14,706 bases of DNA from Spirochaetaceae bacterium (GTDB lineage: Bacteria; Spirochaetota; Spirochaetia; Treponematales; Breznakiellaceae): assembly GCA_031290405.1 (NCBI GenBank), contig JAITNO010000191.1, positions 1-14,706 of the forward strand, read 5' to 3'. The notes under the pieces are model-generated. The model did not search any database. It saw nothing but the letters and a program-made list of their open reading frames with translations, and was not told the origin of the DNA. A program made the position numbers and the translations under genes. This document shows, in pieces, positions 1 through 7,405 of this stretch; position 1 is the stretch's first letter, and every line of letters begins with the position of its first letter.

Positions 1-2
1 GC

Positions 3-32
3 GGGGGGCTCAACAAAAGCTTAAAGCCCCCC
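3..32. other. GC-rich inverted repeat upstream of ileS
   Basis: An 8-bp perfect stem, GGGGGGCT at 3-10 and AGCCCCCC at 25-32, encloses a 14-nt AT-rich loop. No T-run follows on either side, so it is not a standard intrinsic terminator. It may be the end of an upstream gene's terminator or a leader hairpin for ileS; the window edge prevents a decision. A weak extended -10-like element (TG at 56-57, TACACT at 59-64) lies between it and ileS, but I see no matching -35 box. Confidence 0.3.
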
Positions 33-99
33 CCTACAAGCTCCGCCGTCAAAAATGCTACACTGCACCGCCCAATAAAAACCATTTCGGAGGTAAACC

Positions 100-3000
100 A
101 TGTACGCACCCGTCGACAACAAAGTCAGCTTTCCCAAGCTTGAGGAAGAAGTCCTTAGACTTTGGGAGAAGAACGATACTTTTAAGAAATCCATCGAGCA
201 GCGCGAGGGCTGCGAGGAATACGTCTTCTACGACGGCCCCCCCTTCGCCACCGGCCTGCCCCACTTTGGGCACTTCGTGCCGAACACCGTCAAGGACGTC
301 ATCCCGCGCTACCAGACGATGAAGGGCCGGAAGGTCGAGCGCCGCTTCGGCTGGGACTGCCACGGCCTCCCCGTCGAAACCCTCATCGAAAAGGAACTCG
401 GCCTCAATTCCAAGACCGACATCGAACGCTACGGCGTGGTGCGATTCAACGACGCCTGCCGCGCCTCCGTCCTGCGCTACGTCGGCGAGTGGCGCCGCAT
501 CATCACGCGGCTGGGGCGCTGGGTCGACTTCGAGCGCGACTACAAGACGATGGACGGCGACTACATGGAATCCATCTGGTGGGCAATGAAATCCCTCTGG
601 GACCGCGGCCTCCTCTACGAAGGCTTTTACATTCTCCCCTACTGCCCCCGCTGCGCCACCGTCCTCTCCAACCACGAGCTCAACCTCGGCGGCTACAAGG
701 ACGTGCACGACCCGGCAATCACCGTGCGGTTCAAGGTGAGGGAGGGCGGCTCCGGCGGCGGCCCCGCCTGCCTCCTCGCCTGGACCACCACCCCCTGGAC
801 GCTCCCGTCGAACCTCGCCCTCACCGTGGGGCCGGACATCGACTACGTTATGATAGAGGAGGGGGACGCCCGTTGCATCCTCGCCGAAGCGCGCCTGCCG
901 GCCTACTTCAAGGGCCCCGGCGACTATGCCGTCGTCTGGCGCAAAAAAGGCCGCGAGCTCGTCGGCACAGAATACGAGCCCCTCTTCCCCTACTTTTCGG
1001 GCGAGGCGGATCATGGCGCCTTCCGCGTCTACCCAGGCGACTTCGTATCCACGGAGGACGGCACGGGCATCGTCCACACCGCCCCCGGCTTTGGAGAAGA
1101 CGACAACCGCATCCTTAAAGGCTCAGGCATCCCCACCATCTGCCCCATCGACGCCGAGTGCCGGTTCACCGCCGAGCTGCCCGACTACGCCGGGCGCTTC
1201 GTCAAAGACTGCGACAAGGACATCATCGAGCGGCTCAAGGCGCAGGGCAAGCTCTACAAGCGCGAGCAGATCCTCCACGCGTATCCGCACTGCTGGCGCT
1301 GCGACAGCCCGCTCATCTACCGCGCCGTCGGCTCGTGGTTCGTCGACGTGCAGAAGATCAAGGGCGATATGCTCGCCGCCAACGCCGAAATCGGCTGGAC
1401 GCCGGAGCACATCAAGGCCGGCCGCTTCGGCAAGTGGCTTGAGGGCGCGCGCGACTGGGCCATCTCCCGCAACCGCTACTGGGGGAACCCGCTGCCCATC
1501 TGGAAATGCCCCGACTGCGGAAAGACCATCTGCGTCGGCAGCCGCGCCGAGCTGGGGGAGCTTTCCGGCGTTGCCGCCGGCGACCTCCACAAACAATTCG
1601 TCGACGCCATCGCCATCCCCTGCGCCTGCGGCGGCACGATGCGGAGAATCCCCGAAGTCCTCGACTGCTGGTTCGAGTCAGGCGCCATGCCCTACGCGCA
1701 GAGCCACTACCCCTTTGAAAACAAAGCGTTCTTTGAAAGCCACTTCCCCGCCGACTTCATCAACGAAGGCCTCGACCAGACGCGCGGCTGGTTCTACACC
1801 CTCACCGTACTCGCCGCCGCCCTCTTCGGCCGCCCCGCCTTCAAGAACTGCATCGTAACGGGGCTCGTGCTGGCAAGCGACGGCAAGAAGATGAGCAAGA
1901 GCCTTAAAAACTACACCGACCCCACCGAGGCCCTTAACACATTCGGCGCCGACGCCATCCGCATCTTCCTTATGCACAGCGGCGTCATCAAGGCCGACGA
2001 CCTGCGCTATTCCGACGAGGGCGTGCGCGAAGTCCTTAAAAGCGTCATCCTGCCCCTGTGGAACGCCTACAGCTTCTTCGTTACCTACGCCAACATTGAT
2101 TGTCTTACCCCCGGCGCGGCGCCCGACAAGCCCGCCAACCCCCTTGACCGCTGGATACTCTCCGCCGCGCAGACGCTGGTGGGCAAGGTGGACGCCGCCC
2201 TCTCCAGCTACGCGCTGGACAAGGCCATCGACCCCATCGTCAGCTTCATCGACCTCCTGAACAACTGGTACATCCGCCGCAGCCGGCGGCGCTTCTGGCG
2301 CAGCGAAAACGACGCCGACAAAGTCGAAGCCTACGCCTGCCTCCACGCCGCCCTGTCCACCCTTATCGCCGTCGCCGCCCCTTTCATGCCCTTCATCACG
2401 GAGGCGATACACCAGAACCTGCGTAAGGGGGACGCCCCCCCCTCCATCCACTTGAGCGACTGGCCCCGCGTCGACGAAAAGCGCATCGACCGGGAACTCG
2501 AATACAAGATGAGCGCCGTGCAGAAAGCCGTCTCCATCGGGCGCGCGCTGCGCGCCGCGCAGAACATCAAAGTCCGCCAGCCCTTAGGCTCCGTCGAACT
2601 CGTTACGCGCGACGGCGCCGAAATGGCCGCCCTCGTCGAGATGCGCGACATCATCCGCGAGGAGCTCAACGTAAAAGAAGTCCTCTTTCGCGACAACGAG
2701 GCGGAGCTCGTCGAATACCGCGCGAAGGCGAACTTTCGCGTGTTGGGCAAAGAACTGGGCAAAGACATGAAGGAAGCAGGCGAAAAGATCGAGGCCCTCT
2801 CGCGCGATGACATCCAAACGCTCCTGGCCGGCGGCGCCGTAACGCTCGACGTGGCCGACCGGCGCGTGGCATTGACCGCCTGCAAACTCGACATCAAGCG
2901 CATCGAAAAGACCGGCCTTAAAGTGCTCAACGAGGGGAGCCTTACCGTCGCGCTGGACGCGGAAATCACCCCCGCCCTCTGGAACGAAGGCGCCGTGCGC

Positions 3001-3234
3001 GACCTTGTGCGCGCCGTCCAGAACATCCGCAAAGAATCGGGCCTCCGCGTGAGCGACCGCATCGCGCTCACCCTCTCCGGCCCGGCAAAGCTCGAAGCCG
3101 CAGGCCGCGCCTTCACCGACTACATCGCCGCCGAAACCCTGTCCGTCCGCATCGACTGGGCAAACGCCCCGGACGGCATGAGCGCCGTGGAGGCGGGCGA
3201 AGAGCGCTGGCTGGTAAAGGTCGAAAAGGCGTAG
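100..3234 (+). CDS. ileS: Isoleucyl-tRNA synthetase, type 2 (eukaryote-like)
   Basis: This class I aminoacyl-tRNA synthetase charges tRNA-Ile with isoleucine in the cytoplasm and hydrolyses mischarged valine. The 1044-residue length is complete for the family. The HIGH signature appears as HFGH at residues 55-58, just after a YDGPPFATG stretch, and KMSKS is at 597-601. The CP1 editing domain is visible between them: WTTTPWTLPSN at 228-238 and GTGIVHTAP from 321. Cysteine pairs of the zinc-binding insertions follow (CPRC, CWRC, CPDC, CACGG). The C-terminal part resembles the type 2 family rather than the short zinc-ended tail of E. coli-type IleRS. The start is secure: GGAGG at 89-93 lies 6 nt before the ATG. 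It is apparently transcribed alone, with the next gene convergent. Type 2 enzymes are known as a group to be poorly inhibited by mupirocin; for this protein that is inferred. Confidence 0.97.
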   Translation: MYAPVDNKVSFPKLEEEVLRLWEKNDTFKKSIEQREGCEEYVFYDGPPFATGLPHFGHFVPNTVKDVIPRYQTMKGRKVERRFGWDCHGLPVETLIEKELGLNSKTDIERYGVVRFNDACRASVLRYVGEWRRIITRLGRWVDFERDYKTMDGDYMESIWWAMKSLWDRGLLYEGFYILPYCPRCATVLSNHELNLGGYKDVHDPAITVRFKVREGGSGGGPACLLAWTTTPWTLPSNLALTVGPDIDYVMIEEGDARCILAEARLPAYFKGPGDYAVVWRKKGRELVGTEYEPLFPYFSGEADHGAFRVYPGDFVSTEDGTGIVHTAPGFGEDDNRILKGSGIPTICPIDAECRFTAELPDYAGRFVKDCDKDIIERLKAQGKLYKREQILHAYPHCWRCDSPLIYRAVGSWFVDVQKIKGDMLAANAEIGWTPEHIKAGRFGKWLEGARDWAISRNRYWGNPLPIWKCPDCGKTICVGSRAELGELSGVAAGDLHKQFVDAIAIPCACGGTMRRIPEVLDCWFESGAMPYAQSHYPFENKAFFESHFPADFINEGLDQTRGWFYTLTVLAAALFGRPAFKNCIVTGLVLASDGKKMSKSLKNYTDPTEALNTFGADAIRIFLMHSGVIKADDLRYSDEGVREVLKSVILPLWNAYSFFVTYANIDCLTPGAAPDKPANPLDRWILSAAQTLVGKVDAALSSYALDKAIDPIVSFIDLLNNWYIRRSRRRFWRSENDADKVEAYACLHAALSTLIAVAAPFMPFITEAIHQNLRKGDAPPSIHLSDWPRVDEKRIDRELEYKMSAVQKAVSIGRALRAAQNIKVRQPLGSVELVTRDGAEMAALVEMRDIIREELNVKEVLFRDNEAELVEYRAKANFRVLGKELGKDMKEAGEKIEALSRDDIQTLLAGGAVTLDVADRRVALTACKLDIKRIEKTGLKVLNEGSLTVALDAEITPALWNEGAVRDLVRAVQNIRKESGLRVSDRIALTLSGPAKLEAAGRAFTDYIAAETLSVRIDWANAPDGMSAVEAGEERWLVKVEKA

Positions 3235-3326
3235 CGCGGGCTTTTGGATCGGGACAGGCTCTGGAGGGCTCTACACACCCTATTGACGGCTTGGCAGGCT
3301 GTTTTGACGCTGCGGCGCGCAGGCCG

Positions 3327-3422
3327 TTCGCTCTAGCGAACGGGTCATTCGCTTTAGCGAACAGGTCATTCGCTTTAGCGAACGGGCCATTCGCTCTAGC
3401 GAACGGGCCATTCGCTAGAGCG
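3327..3422. repeat. Tandem 21-bp palindrome array (four full units plus one degenerate)
   Basis: Units start at 3327, 3348, 3369, 3390 and 3411, an exact 21-bp period. Each full unit is a perfect 14-nt palindrome, TTCGCTYTAGCGAA, followed by the 7-nt spacer CGGGYCA (one copy has CAGG). The first palindrome extends to 20 nt (3324-3343, CCGTTCGC-TCTA-GCGAACGG). The fifth copy has decayed to TTCGCTAGAGCG. As RNA each unit would form a 5-bp stem with a tetraloop. Because 21 is a multiple of three, some frames stay open on both strands and would encode a heptapeptide such as FALANGP, but those open frames lack ribosome binding sites and lie between two real convergent genes. The function is unknown: operator array, terminator/attenuator and REP-like element are all possible. 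Confidence 0.9.
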
Positions 3423-3427
3423 CGCGG

Positions 3428-3446
3428 GAGGGGAGCGCCCCCCCTC
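3428..3446. terminator. GC-rich hairpin between convergent ileS and his genes
   Basis: GAGGGG at 3428-3433 pairs with CCCCTC at 3441-3446 across a 7-nt loop, and TTCATATT follows on the + strand. It lies 7 nt beyond the his gene's stop codon and about 190 nt after the ileS stop, in the position of a shared convergent terminator. The T-tract is poor, so this is only a candidate. Confidence 0.3.
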
Positions 3447-3452
3447 TTCATA

Positions 3453-4754
3453 TTAAAGGCTGAAGCGCTTCTTGTGGGCGCCGTCTTCTTTGTGGCGGCG
3501 GTCGAGTTCGGCGAAGACGCGCTCGACGGAGACGTCGGTTTTCGAGAGGAGGAGGGTCGCGTGGTAGAAGAGGTCGGCGGCCTCCCAGACGCTTTCTTCG
3601 GGCGTGCGGGCGGTGCAGAGCTCGTAGGCCTCTTCCATCACTTTGCGGCGTACTTTGTCGACGGAGAGGGAGGCGGTGTAGGAGCCCTGCGGGGCCGTCC
3701 GCAGGCGTTCTTCGATGATGGCTTGCAGGCGCTGGATGGTGAAGCGCGGGCCGGTTTCAAAGCAGCTGTGGGCGCCTGAGTGGCAGACGGGGCCGGCGGG
3801 CTGGACGGTGGCGAGGATGGCGTCGCGGTCGCAGTCGGCGCGCAGGCGGATAAGCCCCAGGGTGTTGCCGCTGCTTTCCCCTTTCATCCAGAGTTTGTCG
3901 CGGGTGCGGCTGTGGAAACAGAGCTTGCCGCTGTCGAATGTGCGGGCAAGGGCCTCGGCGTCGGTGAAGCCGGTCATGAGCACTTGGCCGTCGGGGCTCT
4001 GGGCGATGACGGGGAGGAGCTTGTCGGCGCTTTTGGCCCAGTTGAGGCTGTGGATGAAGGCGTCTTCGAGGCTGATTGTGCCGGTGTAGAGGGCCATGCC
4101 GAGCTGAACGTCGCAGCCGGCGGAGGCGAGCAGTTCGATTTCTTCTATTGTAGTAACGCCGCCGGCGACGGTGATGCGGCAGGAGACGGCGCCCCGCAGG
4201 AGGCGGAGGGTTTCCATGTCGATGCCGGTCATGGTGCCTTCGCGCTCGACGCAGGTCCAGAGGAGTTCGCCGGCGTAGCGCTCGATTTGCCGGGCTGTGT
4301 CGACGAGGGGGAGGCCGGTGGCGGTCTTCCAGCCGTCGGCGAGGATGTCGCGGGAGCGGGCGTCGACGGCGACGACCAGGCGCTCGCGCCCGATTTTTCG
4401 GGCAAGCTGATCGAGGAAGGCGGCGTTGACGGCAAAGCCCGGACGGTCGGGACAGCGGAGCGCGGCCGAGCCGACGATGATCTTTTCGGCGCCCAGGCTG
4501 ACGAGTTCCACAGCCGCATCGACGGTTCTGACGCCGCCGCCCACGCGGCACTGCGCAAGGCGGAGGAGGCTCTTGACGATGCCGGCGTTGGAGCCTTTGC
4601 CCATCGCGGCGTCCAGGTCGATGACGGCGACTTCGCCGCAGCGGTCAAACTGCCGCGCCAAGTCGGCGGCGTCTTCCCGCCGCAACACGAGCTCGTCGCC
4701 CTGCCTTAGCTGGACGACGGAGCCTTCCTGTATGTCGATTGAAGCTATTGTCAT
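3453..4754 (-). CDS. hisA-hisIE: Trifunctional histidine biosynthesis protein HisA-HisI-HisE
   Basis: This 433-residue fusion covers steps 2-4 of histidine synthesis. HisE removes pyrophosphate from PR-ATP, HisI opens the ring of PR-AMP, and HisA isomerises ProFAR to PRFAR. Domains, in reverse order to the chemistry: HisA barrel about 1-240, with the first catalytic Asp at D7, GGGVR at 72-76, the second Asp at D131 (AVDAR), T174 in REGT, and AGGV at 197-200; HisI about 246-333, with the DCDRD metal cluster at 307-311 and zinc-ligand-type cysteines C308, C324 and C331; HisE about 336-433, with GSYTASL at 357-363, MEEAYEL at 373-379 and EAADLFYH at 391-398. All three look catalytically complete, and no stop or frameshift separates them. 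The start fits the usual HisA N-terminus. No Shine-Dalgarno precedes it, which is explained by the very close promoter. No other his gene lies nearby. Confidence 0.93.
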   Translation of the reverse strand: MTIASIDIQEGSVVQLRQGDELVLRREDAADLARQFDRCGEVAVIDLDAAMGKGSNAGIVKSLLRLAQCRVGGGVRTVDAAVELVSLGAEKIIVGSAALRCPDRPGFAVNAAFLDQLARKIGRERLVVAVDARSRDILADGWKTATGLPLVDTARQIERYAGELLWTCVEREGTMTGIDMETLRLLRGAVSCRITVAGGVTTIEEIELLASAGCDVQLGMALYTGTISLEDAFIHSLNWAKSADKLLPVIAQSPDGQVLMTGFTDAEALARTFDSGKLCFHSRTRDKLWMKGESSGNTLGLIRLRADCDRDAILATVQPAGPVCHSGAHSCFETGPRFTIQRLQAIIEERLRTAPQGSYTASLSVDKVRRKVMEEAYELCTARTPEESVWEAADLFYHATLLLSKTDVSVERVFAELDRRHKEDGAHKKRFSL

Positions 4755-4763
4755 AAGGGTTTT

Positions 4764-4793
4764 ATTCTACGCGGGTTTTGCCCCCGCTGTCCA
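4764..4793 (-). promoter_or_regulatory. Sigma70-type promoter of hisA-hisIE, nearly leaderless
   Basis: Read on the minus strand, a -35 box TGGACA (4788-4793, 5/6 match to TTGACA) and a -10 box TAGAAT (4764-4769, 5/6 match to TATAAT) are 18 bp apart. Only 9 nt separate the -10 box from the ATG at 4754, so transcription should begin about 2-4 nt before the start codon. This agrees with the absence of a ribosome binding site. Confidence 0.6.
4771..4787. promoter_or_regulatory. Inverted repeat inside the his promoter spacer (possible operator)
   Basis: GCGGG at 4771-4775 and CCCGC at 4783-4787 form a 5-bp inverted repeat with a 7-nt centre. It falls almost entirely between the -35 and -10 boxes of the his promoter, where a bound repressor would block RNA polymerase. 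The stem is short and could be chance in GC-rich DNA. Confidence 0.25.
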
Positions 4794-4935
4794 GTCTTTT
4801 TTGCAGCGCCCTACGGTGCCATGCCCCCAGCAATGCGCCTTATGCTCGCGAGCCGCCCTCCCCAGCCTTGGGCTTTGTTTTCATAAAGAGAGGGGGCGGG
4901 GGCGGGGCCCTCCCGGTTTGCGCGCATATTGACCA

Positions 4936-5958
4936 ATGGGCGAAACCTGCATAGACTCTTTTCCAGAGGTGCGCTTGGACGACAGTGTTACAATAGTGTT
5001 AGACGACGGCGAACTCGTCAGCGGAGTTTGCGGGACGAACGACGGCAATCTAAAAGCCATTGAGGGGAGCCTCGGCTGCAAGGTGGCGGTGCGGGGAAAT
5101 GAGCTGCGCCCGGTTGGCCTCGATGCCGCAGGCGCGGAGAAATTCAAAATACTGATGGGCAACCTGATTGAGGCGGTCCGCGAGGGGGAAACGCCGACGC
5201 CGGAATTCGTCCGCGCCCTGGCGAATGTGCCGGTGAATGCCGCGGGCGGCGGCGGGAAATTCCGCGATTCGATGATTGCGATTCCCGGCGGCTTTGGCAA
5301 GGTGTTTCCCCGCAGCGGGAATCAGGCGCGCTATATCGACGCCATCCGCACATACGATGTCAACTTTAGCATCGGCCCTGCGGGCACGGGCAAGACGTTC
5401 CTCGCGATTGCCTCGGCGCTCTCGATGGTTCTGTCGAAAAAGATCCGCAAGCTTGTTTTGACGCGCCCCGTCGTGGAAAGCGGCGAGAGTCTGGGGTTTT
5501 TGCCCGGCGACCTTGTGCAAAAGATACATCCCTACCTTCACCCGCTCTACGACGCGATGGAATCGCTGGTCTCCGGCGAGCTTATATCGCGGCTTGAAGA
5601 GAACGGCGTTATCGAGCTTGCGCCGCTTGCCTATATGCGCGGCAGGAGTTTTAACGACGCTTTTATCATTCTGGACGAGGGGCAGAATACGACGAAAGAA
5701 CAGATGAAGATGTTTTTGACGCGGCTTGGCGGCGGCTCGCGCGCGGTAATCACCGGCGACGTTACGCAGATTGACCTGCCCAAGCGCGTTGAATCGGGGT
5801 TGCTGCACGCGATTTCGATTTTAGGCGGCATTGACGGCATAAAGGTAACGCGGCTGGCGGCCGACGACGTTGTTCGCAATCCTTTGATAAAAAAGATTGT
5901 TCGCGCCTACGACAATGCGGAAAAAGCGGCGGAGTTCAACAGTGAAAAAGAAAAATAA
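4936..5958 (+). CDS. phoH: PhoH-family ATPase (PhoH-like/YbeZ)
   Basis: This cytoplasmic P-loop NTPase belongs to the PhoH family, linked in other bacteria to RNA processing and to partnership with YbeY. The 340-residue length is normal. An N-terminal region of about 110 residues (GTNDGNLKAIE motif) precedes the ATPase core. Walker A GPAGTGKT is at 147-154, the family motif VVESGESLGFLPGD follows, and Walker B LDEGQN is at 246-251. The ATG at 4936 has an in-frame TGA two codons upstream and no ribosome binding site. A TTG at 4975 (residue 14) has AGAGG at 4965-4969, 5 nt before it, and matches where many family members begin, so the true start may be 4975. It is the first gene of the apparent eight-gene unit, and the next gene begins inside its 3' end. 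Confidence 0.95.
   Translation: MGETCIDSFPEVRLDDSVTIVLDDGELVSGVCGTNDGNLKAIEGSLGCKVAVRGNELRPVGLDAAGAEKFKILMGNLIEAVREGETPTPEFVRALANVPVNAAGGGGKFRDSMIAIPGGFGKVFPRSGNQARYIDAIRTYDVNFSIGPAGTGKTFLAIASALSMVLSKKIRKLVLTRPVVESGESLGFLPGDLVQKIHPYLHPLYDAMESLVSGELISRLEENGVIELAPLAYMRGRSFNDAFIILDEGQNTTKEQMKMFLTRLGGGSRAVITGDVTQIDLPKRVESGLLHAISILGGIDGIKVTRLAADDVVRNPLIKKIVRAYDNAEKAAEFNSEKEK
4965..4977 (+). promoter_or_regulatory. Ribosome binding site and TTG: alternative phoH start
   Basis: AGAGG at 4965-4969 precedes an in-frame TTG at 4975 by 5 nt. The upstream ATG at 4936 has no comparable site. Translation from the TTG would remove 13 residues that are not needed for the recognised PhoH fold. Confidence 0.4.
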
Positions 5959-7405
5959 CGGCGAGCGCGCGCCGCTTGTTAAAACAATCGAAAGGCTGAT
6001 TAAAGAATCGACGGCGACATGGCAGATGGGGCTTGCCACGTTCATCACGTTGGCGCTGGTTTCGATTATCTCGATAAATCACCGTCTGCTGGCGTTTCAT
6101 CAGATAGTGGGGGTGCTCATCCTCTATGCGGTGATATATTATTTCTTCTTTATATACCTGTGCGGGCGCAGAGCGACAGGGAAACGGCTTAACAACAACG
6201 AAGTATGCCTTTTATCGGCGCTGACGGCGCTCTACTTTATCAGCGCGAAATTGTGCTCGATACATTTAACCGGATATATGCCCTGCTCCATCGCGATGCC
6301 GAGCGCTCTCATCGTCATGCTGATGGCGATAATGATTTCAAGCGACATTGCCAGGGTGATGGCTGTGTTGCTTCCCCTGGGCGCGTTCATGACGGGCTTC
6401 TACGACGTGAGTTCCTACTTCTTTGCGCTTGCCTCCGCGGTGTCGGCTGTGTATGTGCTGCGCAGCGAACGGCAGCGCATGGACATGGTAAAAGCGGGCG
6501 TCGTGGTGGCGATTATAAACGTCGTCGCGGCGGGCGCAATACTGATGTCGCGCACGAGCTACCTGGTGTTCCAGCCTATCATTCTATTTTGGGCGGCGGT
6601 CAACGGCATAGCCTCGGGGATGCTGGTGTTGGGGATTACGCCCATTTTGGAAAATATGCTTCACTGCGCGACGATGTTCAAGTTGATCGAATTGCTCGAC
6701 CTAAGCGCGCCCTTGATGCGCCAACTGGCGCAAAAGACGCCGGGGACGTTCAGTCATTCGATGCTTGTGGCCAATTTGGCCGAAGCGGCGTGCCAGGAGA
6801 TTGGGGCGCGCGCTTTGCTTGCCCGCGCGGGGGCCTATTACCATGACATAGGCAAAATCGACCAGCCTGAATACTTTGTCGAAAACCAGCGCAACGACAA
6901 TAAACACAATGAGTTGATGAATCCGCGCCTTTCCGCGACGGTTATCCGCAGCCATGTAAAACTTGGCATCGAAAAAGGAAGGGCGGTGGGACTGCCCAAT
7001 GAGGTGATTGATATAATAGCGACTCATCACGGCAACAGTCTTATATCATATTTCTACTACGAAGCGTTGAAGAAAGAAGGCGAGGTCAACAAAGAAGACT
7101 TCTGTTACCCCGGACATCCCCCTCGCGCCAAAGAAGCCGCCGTCGTCATGCTTGCCGACATTACCGAAGCGGCTGTCCGTACGCTGGACAAGCCGAGCGC
7201 AGGCCGCCTTGAAAAGTTTATTAACGAGCTTGTCTCCAAAAAGGTCGACGCGGAACAGCTTGCCGACTGCGAGTTGACATTCCGCGAATTGGAAACAATA
7301 AAAAAAGCTTTTGTCCGTGTGTTGACCGGTTACTACCATTCACGCATCGAATATCCAAAGATTCCCGCCTCAGGCGGCGTGCAAAAGGTCGAACCCAATG
7401 AATAG
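5942..7405 (+). CDS. pgpH: Membrane HD-domain phosphodiesterase, PgpH-like (7TMR-HD family)
   Basis: This is a polytopic membrane protein with a C-terminal cytoplasmic HD hydrolase. PgpH relatives degrade cyclic di-AMP. About seven hydrophobic segments fill residues 20-240. The HD domain carries the expected metal ligands: H272 (FSHSM), H301-D302 (YYHDIGK), H338 (RSHVK), H362-H363 (THHG) and D406 (LADITEA), plus SYFYYEA typical of the family. At about 487 residues it is short compared with PgpH proteins of roughly 700: the N-terminus is a brief charged stretch running straight into the first membrane segment, so the large extracytoplasmic HDED sensor is absent. I chose GTG 5942 because GGAG at 5931-5934 lies 7 nt upstream. 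ATG 5915 and TTG 5897 are in-frame alternatives without good sites. It overlaps phoH by 17 nt and ybeY by 8 nt, suggesting translational coupling. Confidence 0.88.
   Translation: MKKKNNGERAPLVKTIERLIKESTATWQMGLATFITLALVSIISINHRLLAFHQIVGVLILYAVIYYFFFIYLCGRRATGKRLNNNEVCLLSALTALYFISAKLCSIHLTGYMPCSIAMPSALIVMLMAIMISSDIARVMAVLLPLGAFMTGFYDVSSYFFALASAVSAVYVLRSERQRMDMVKAGVVVAIINVVAAGAILMSRTSYLVFQPIILFWAAVNGIASGMLVLGITPILENMLHCATMFKLIELLDLSAPLMRQLAQKTPGTFSHSMLVANLAEAACQEIGARALLARAGAYYHDIGKIDQPEYFVENQRNDNKHNELMNPRLSATVIRSHVKLGIEKGRAVGLPNEVIDIIATHHGNSLISYFYYEALKKEGEVNKEDFCYPGHPPRAKEAAVVMLADITEAAVRTLDKPSAGRLEKFINELVSKKVDAEQLADCELTFRELETIKKAFVRVLTGYYHSRIEYPKIPASGGVQKVEPNE

Noticed and set aside
1678..2451. 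Minus-strand open frame of about 257 codons inside ileS
   Set aside because: Antisense shadow of the synthetase caused by high GC at third codon positions; no recognisable domain.
3327..3422. CRISPR array
   Set aside because: The spacers are only 7 nt and nearly identical, so the unit is a simple tandem repeat and not repeats separated by unique spacers; no cas genes are present.
3113..3451. Minus-strand open frame with ANGPFAKAN-like repeats
   Set aside because: Same repeat read on the other strand; it overlaps the 3' end of ileS and has no start signals.
3291..3779. Plus-strand open frame through the palindrome array with FALANGP-type heptapeptide repeats
   Set aside because: The repetition follows from a 21-bp DNA repeat, there is no ribosome binding site, and the rest of the frame is antisense to the intact his fusion gene.
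3780..4709. Long plus-strand open frame of about 309 codons opposite the his fusion
   Set aside because: It is a GC-rich antisense shadow with alanine/glycine-rich, low-information sequence, while the minus strand encodes three recognisable enzyme domains.
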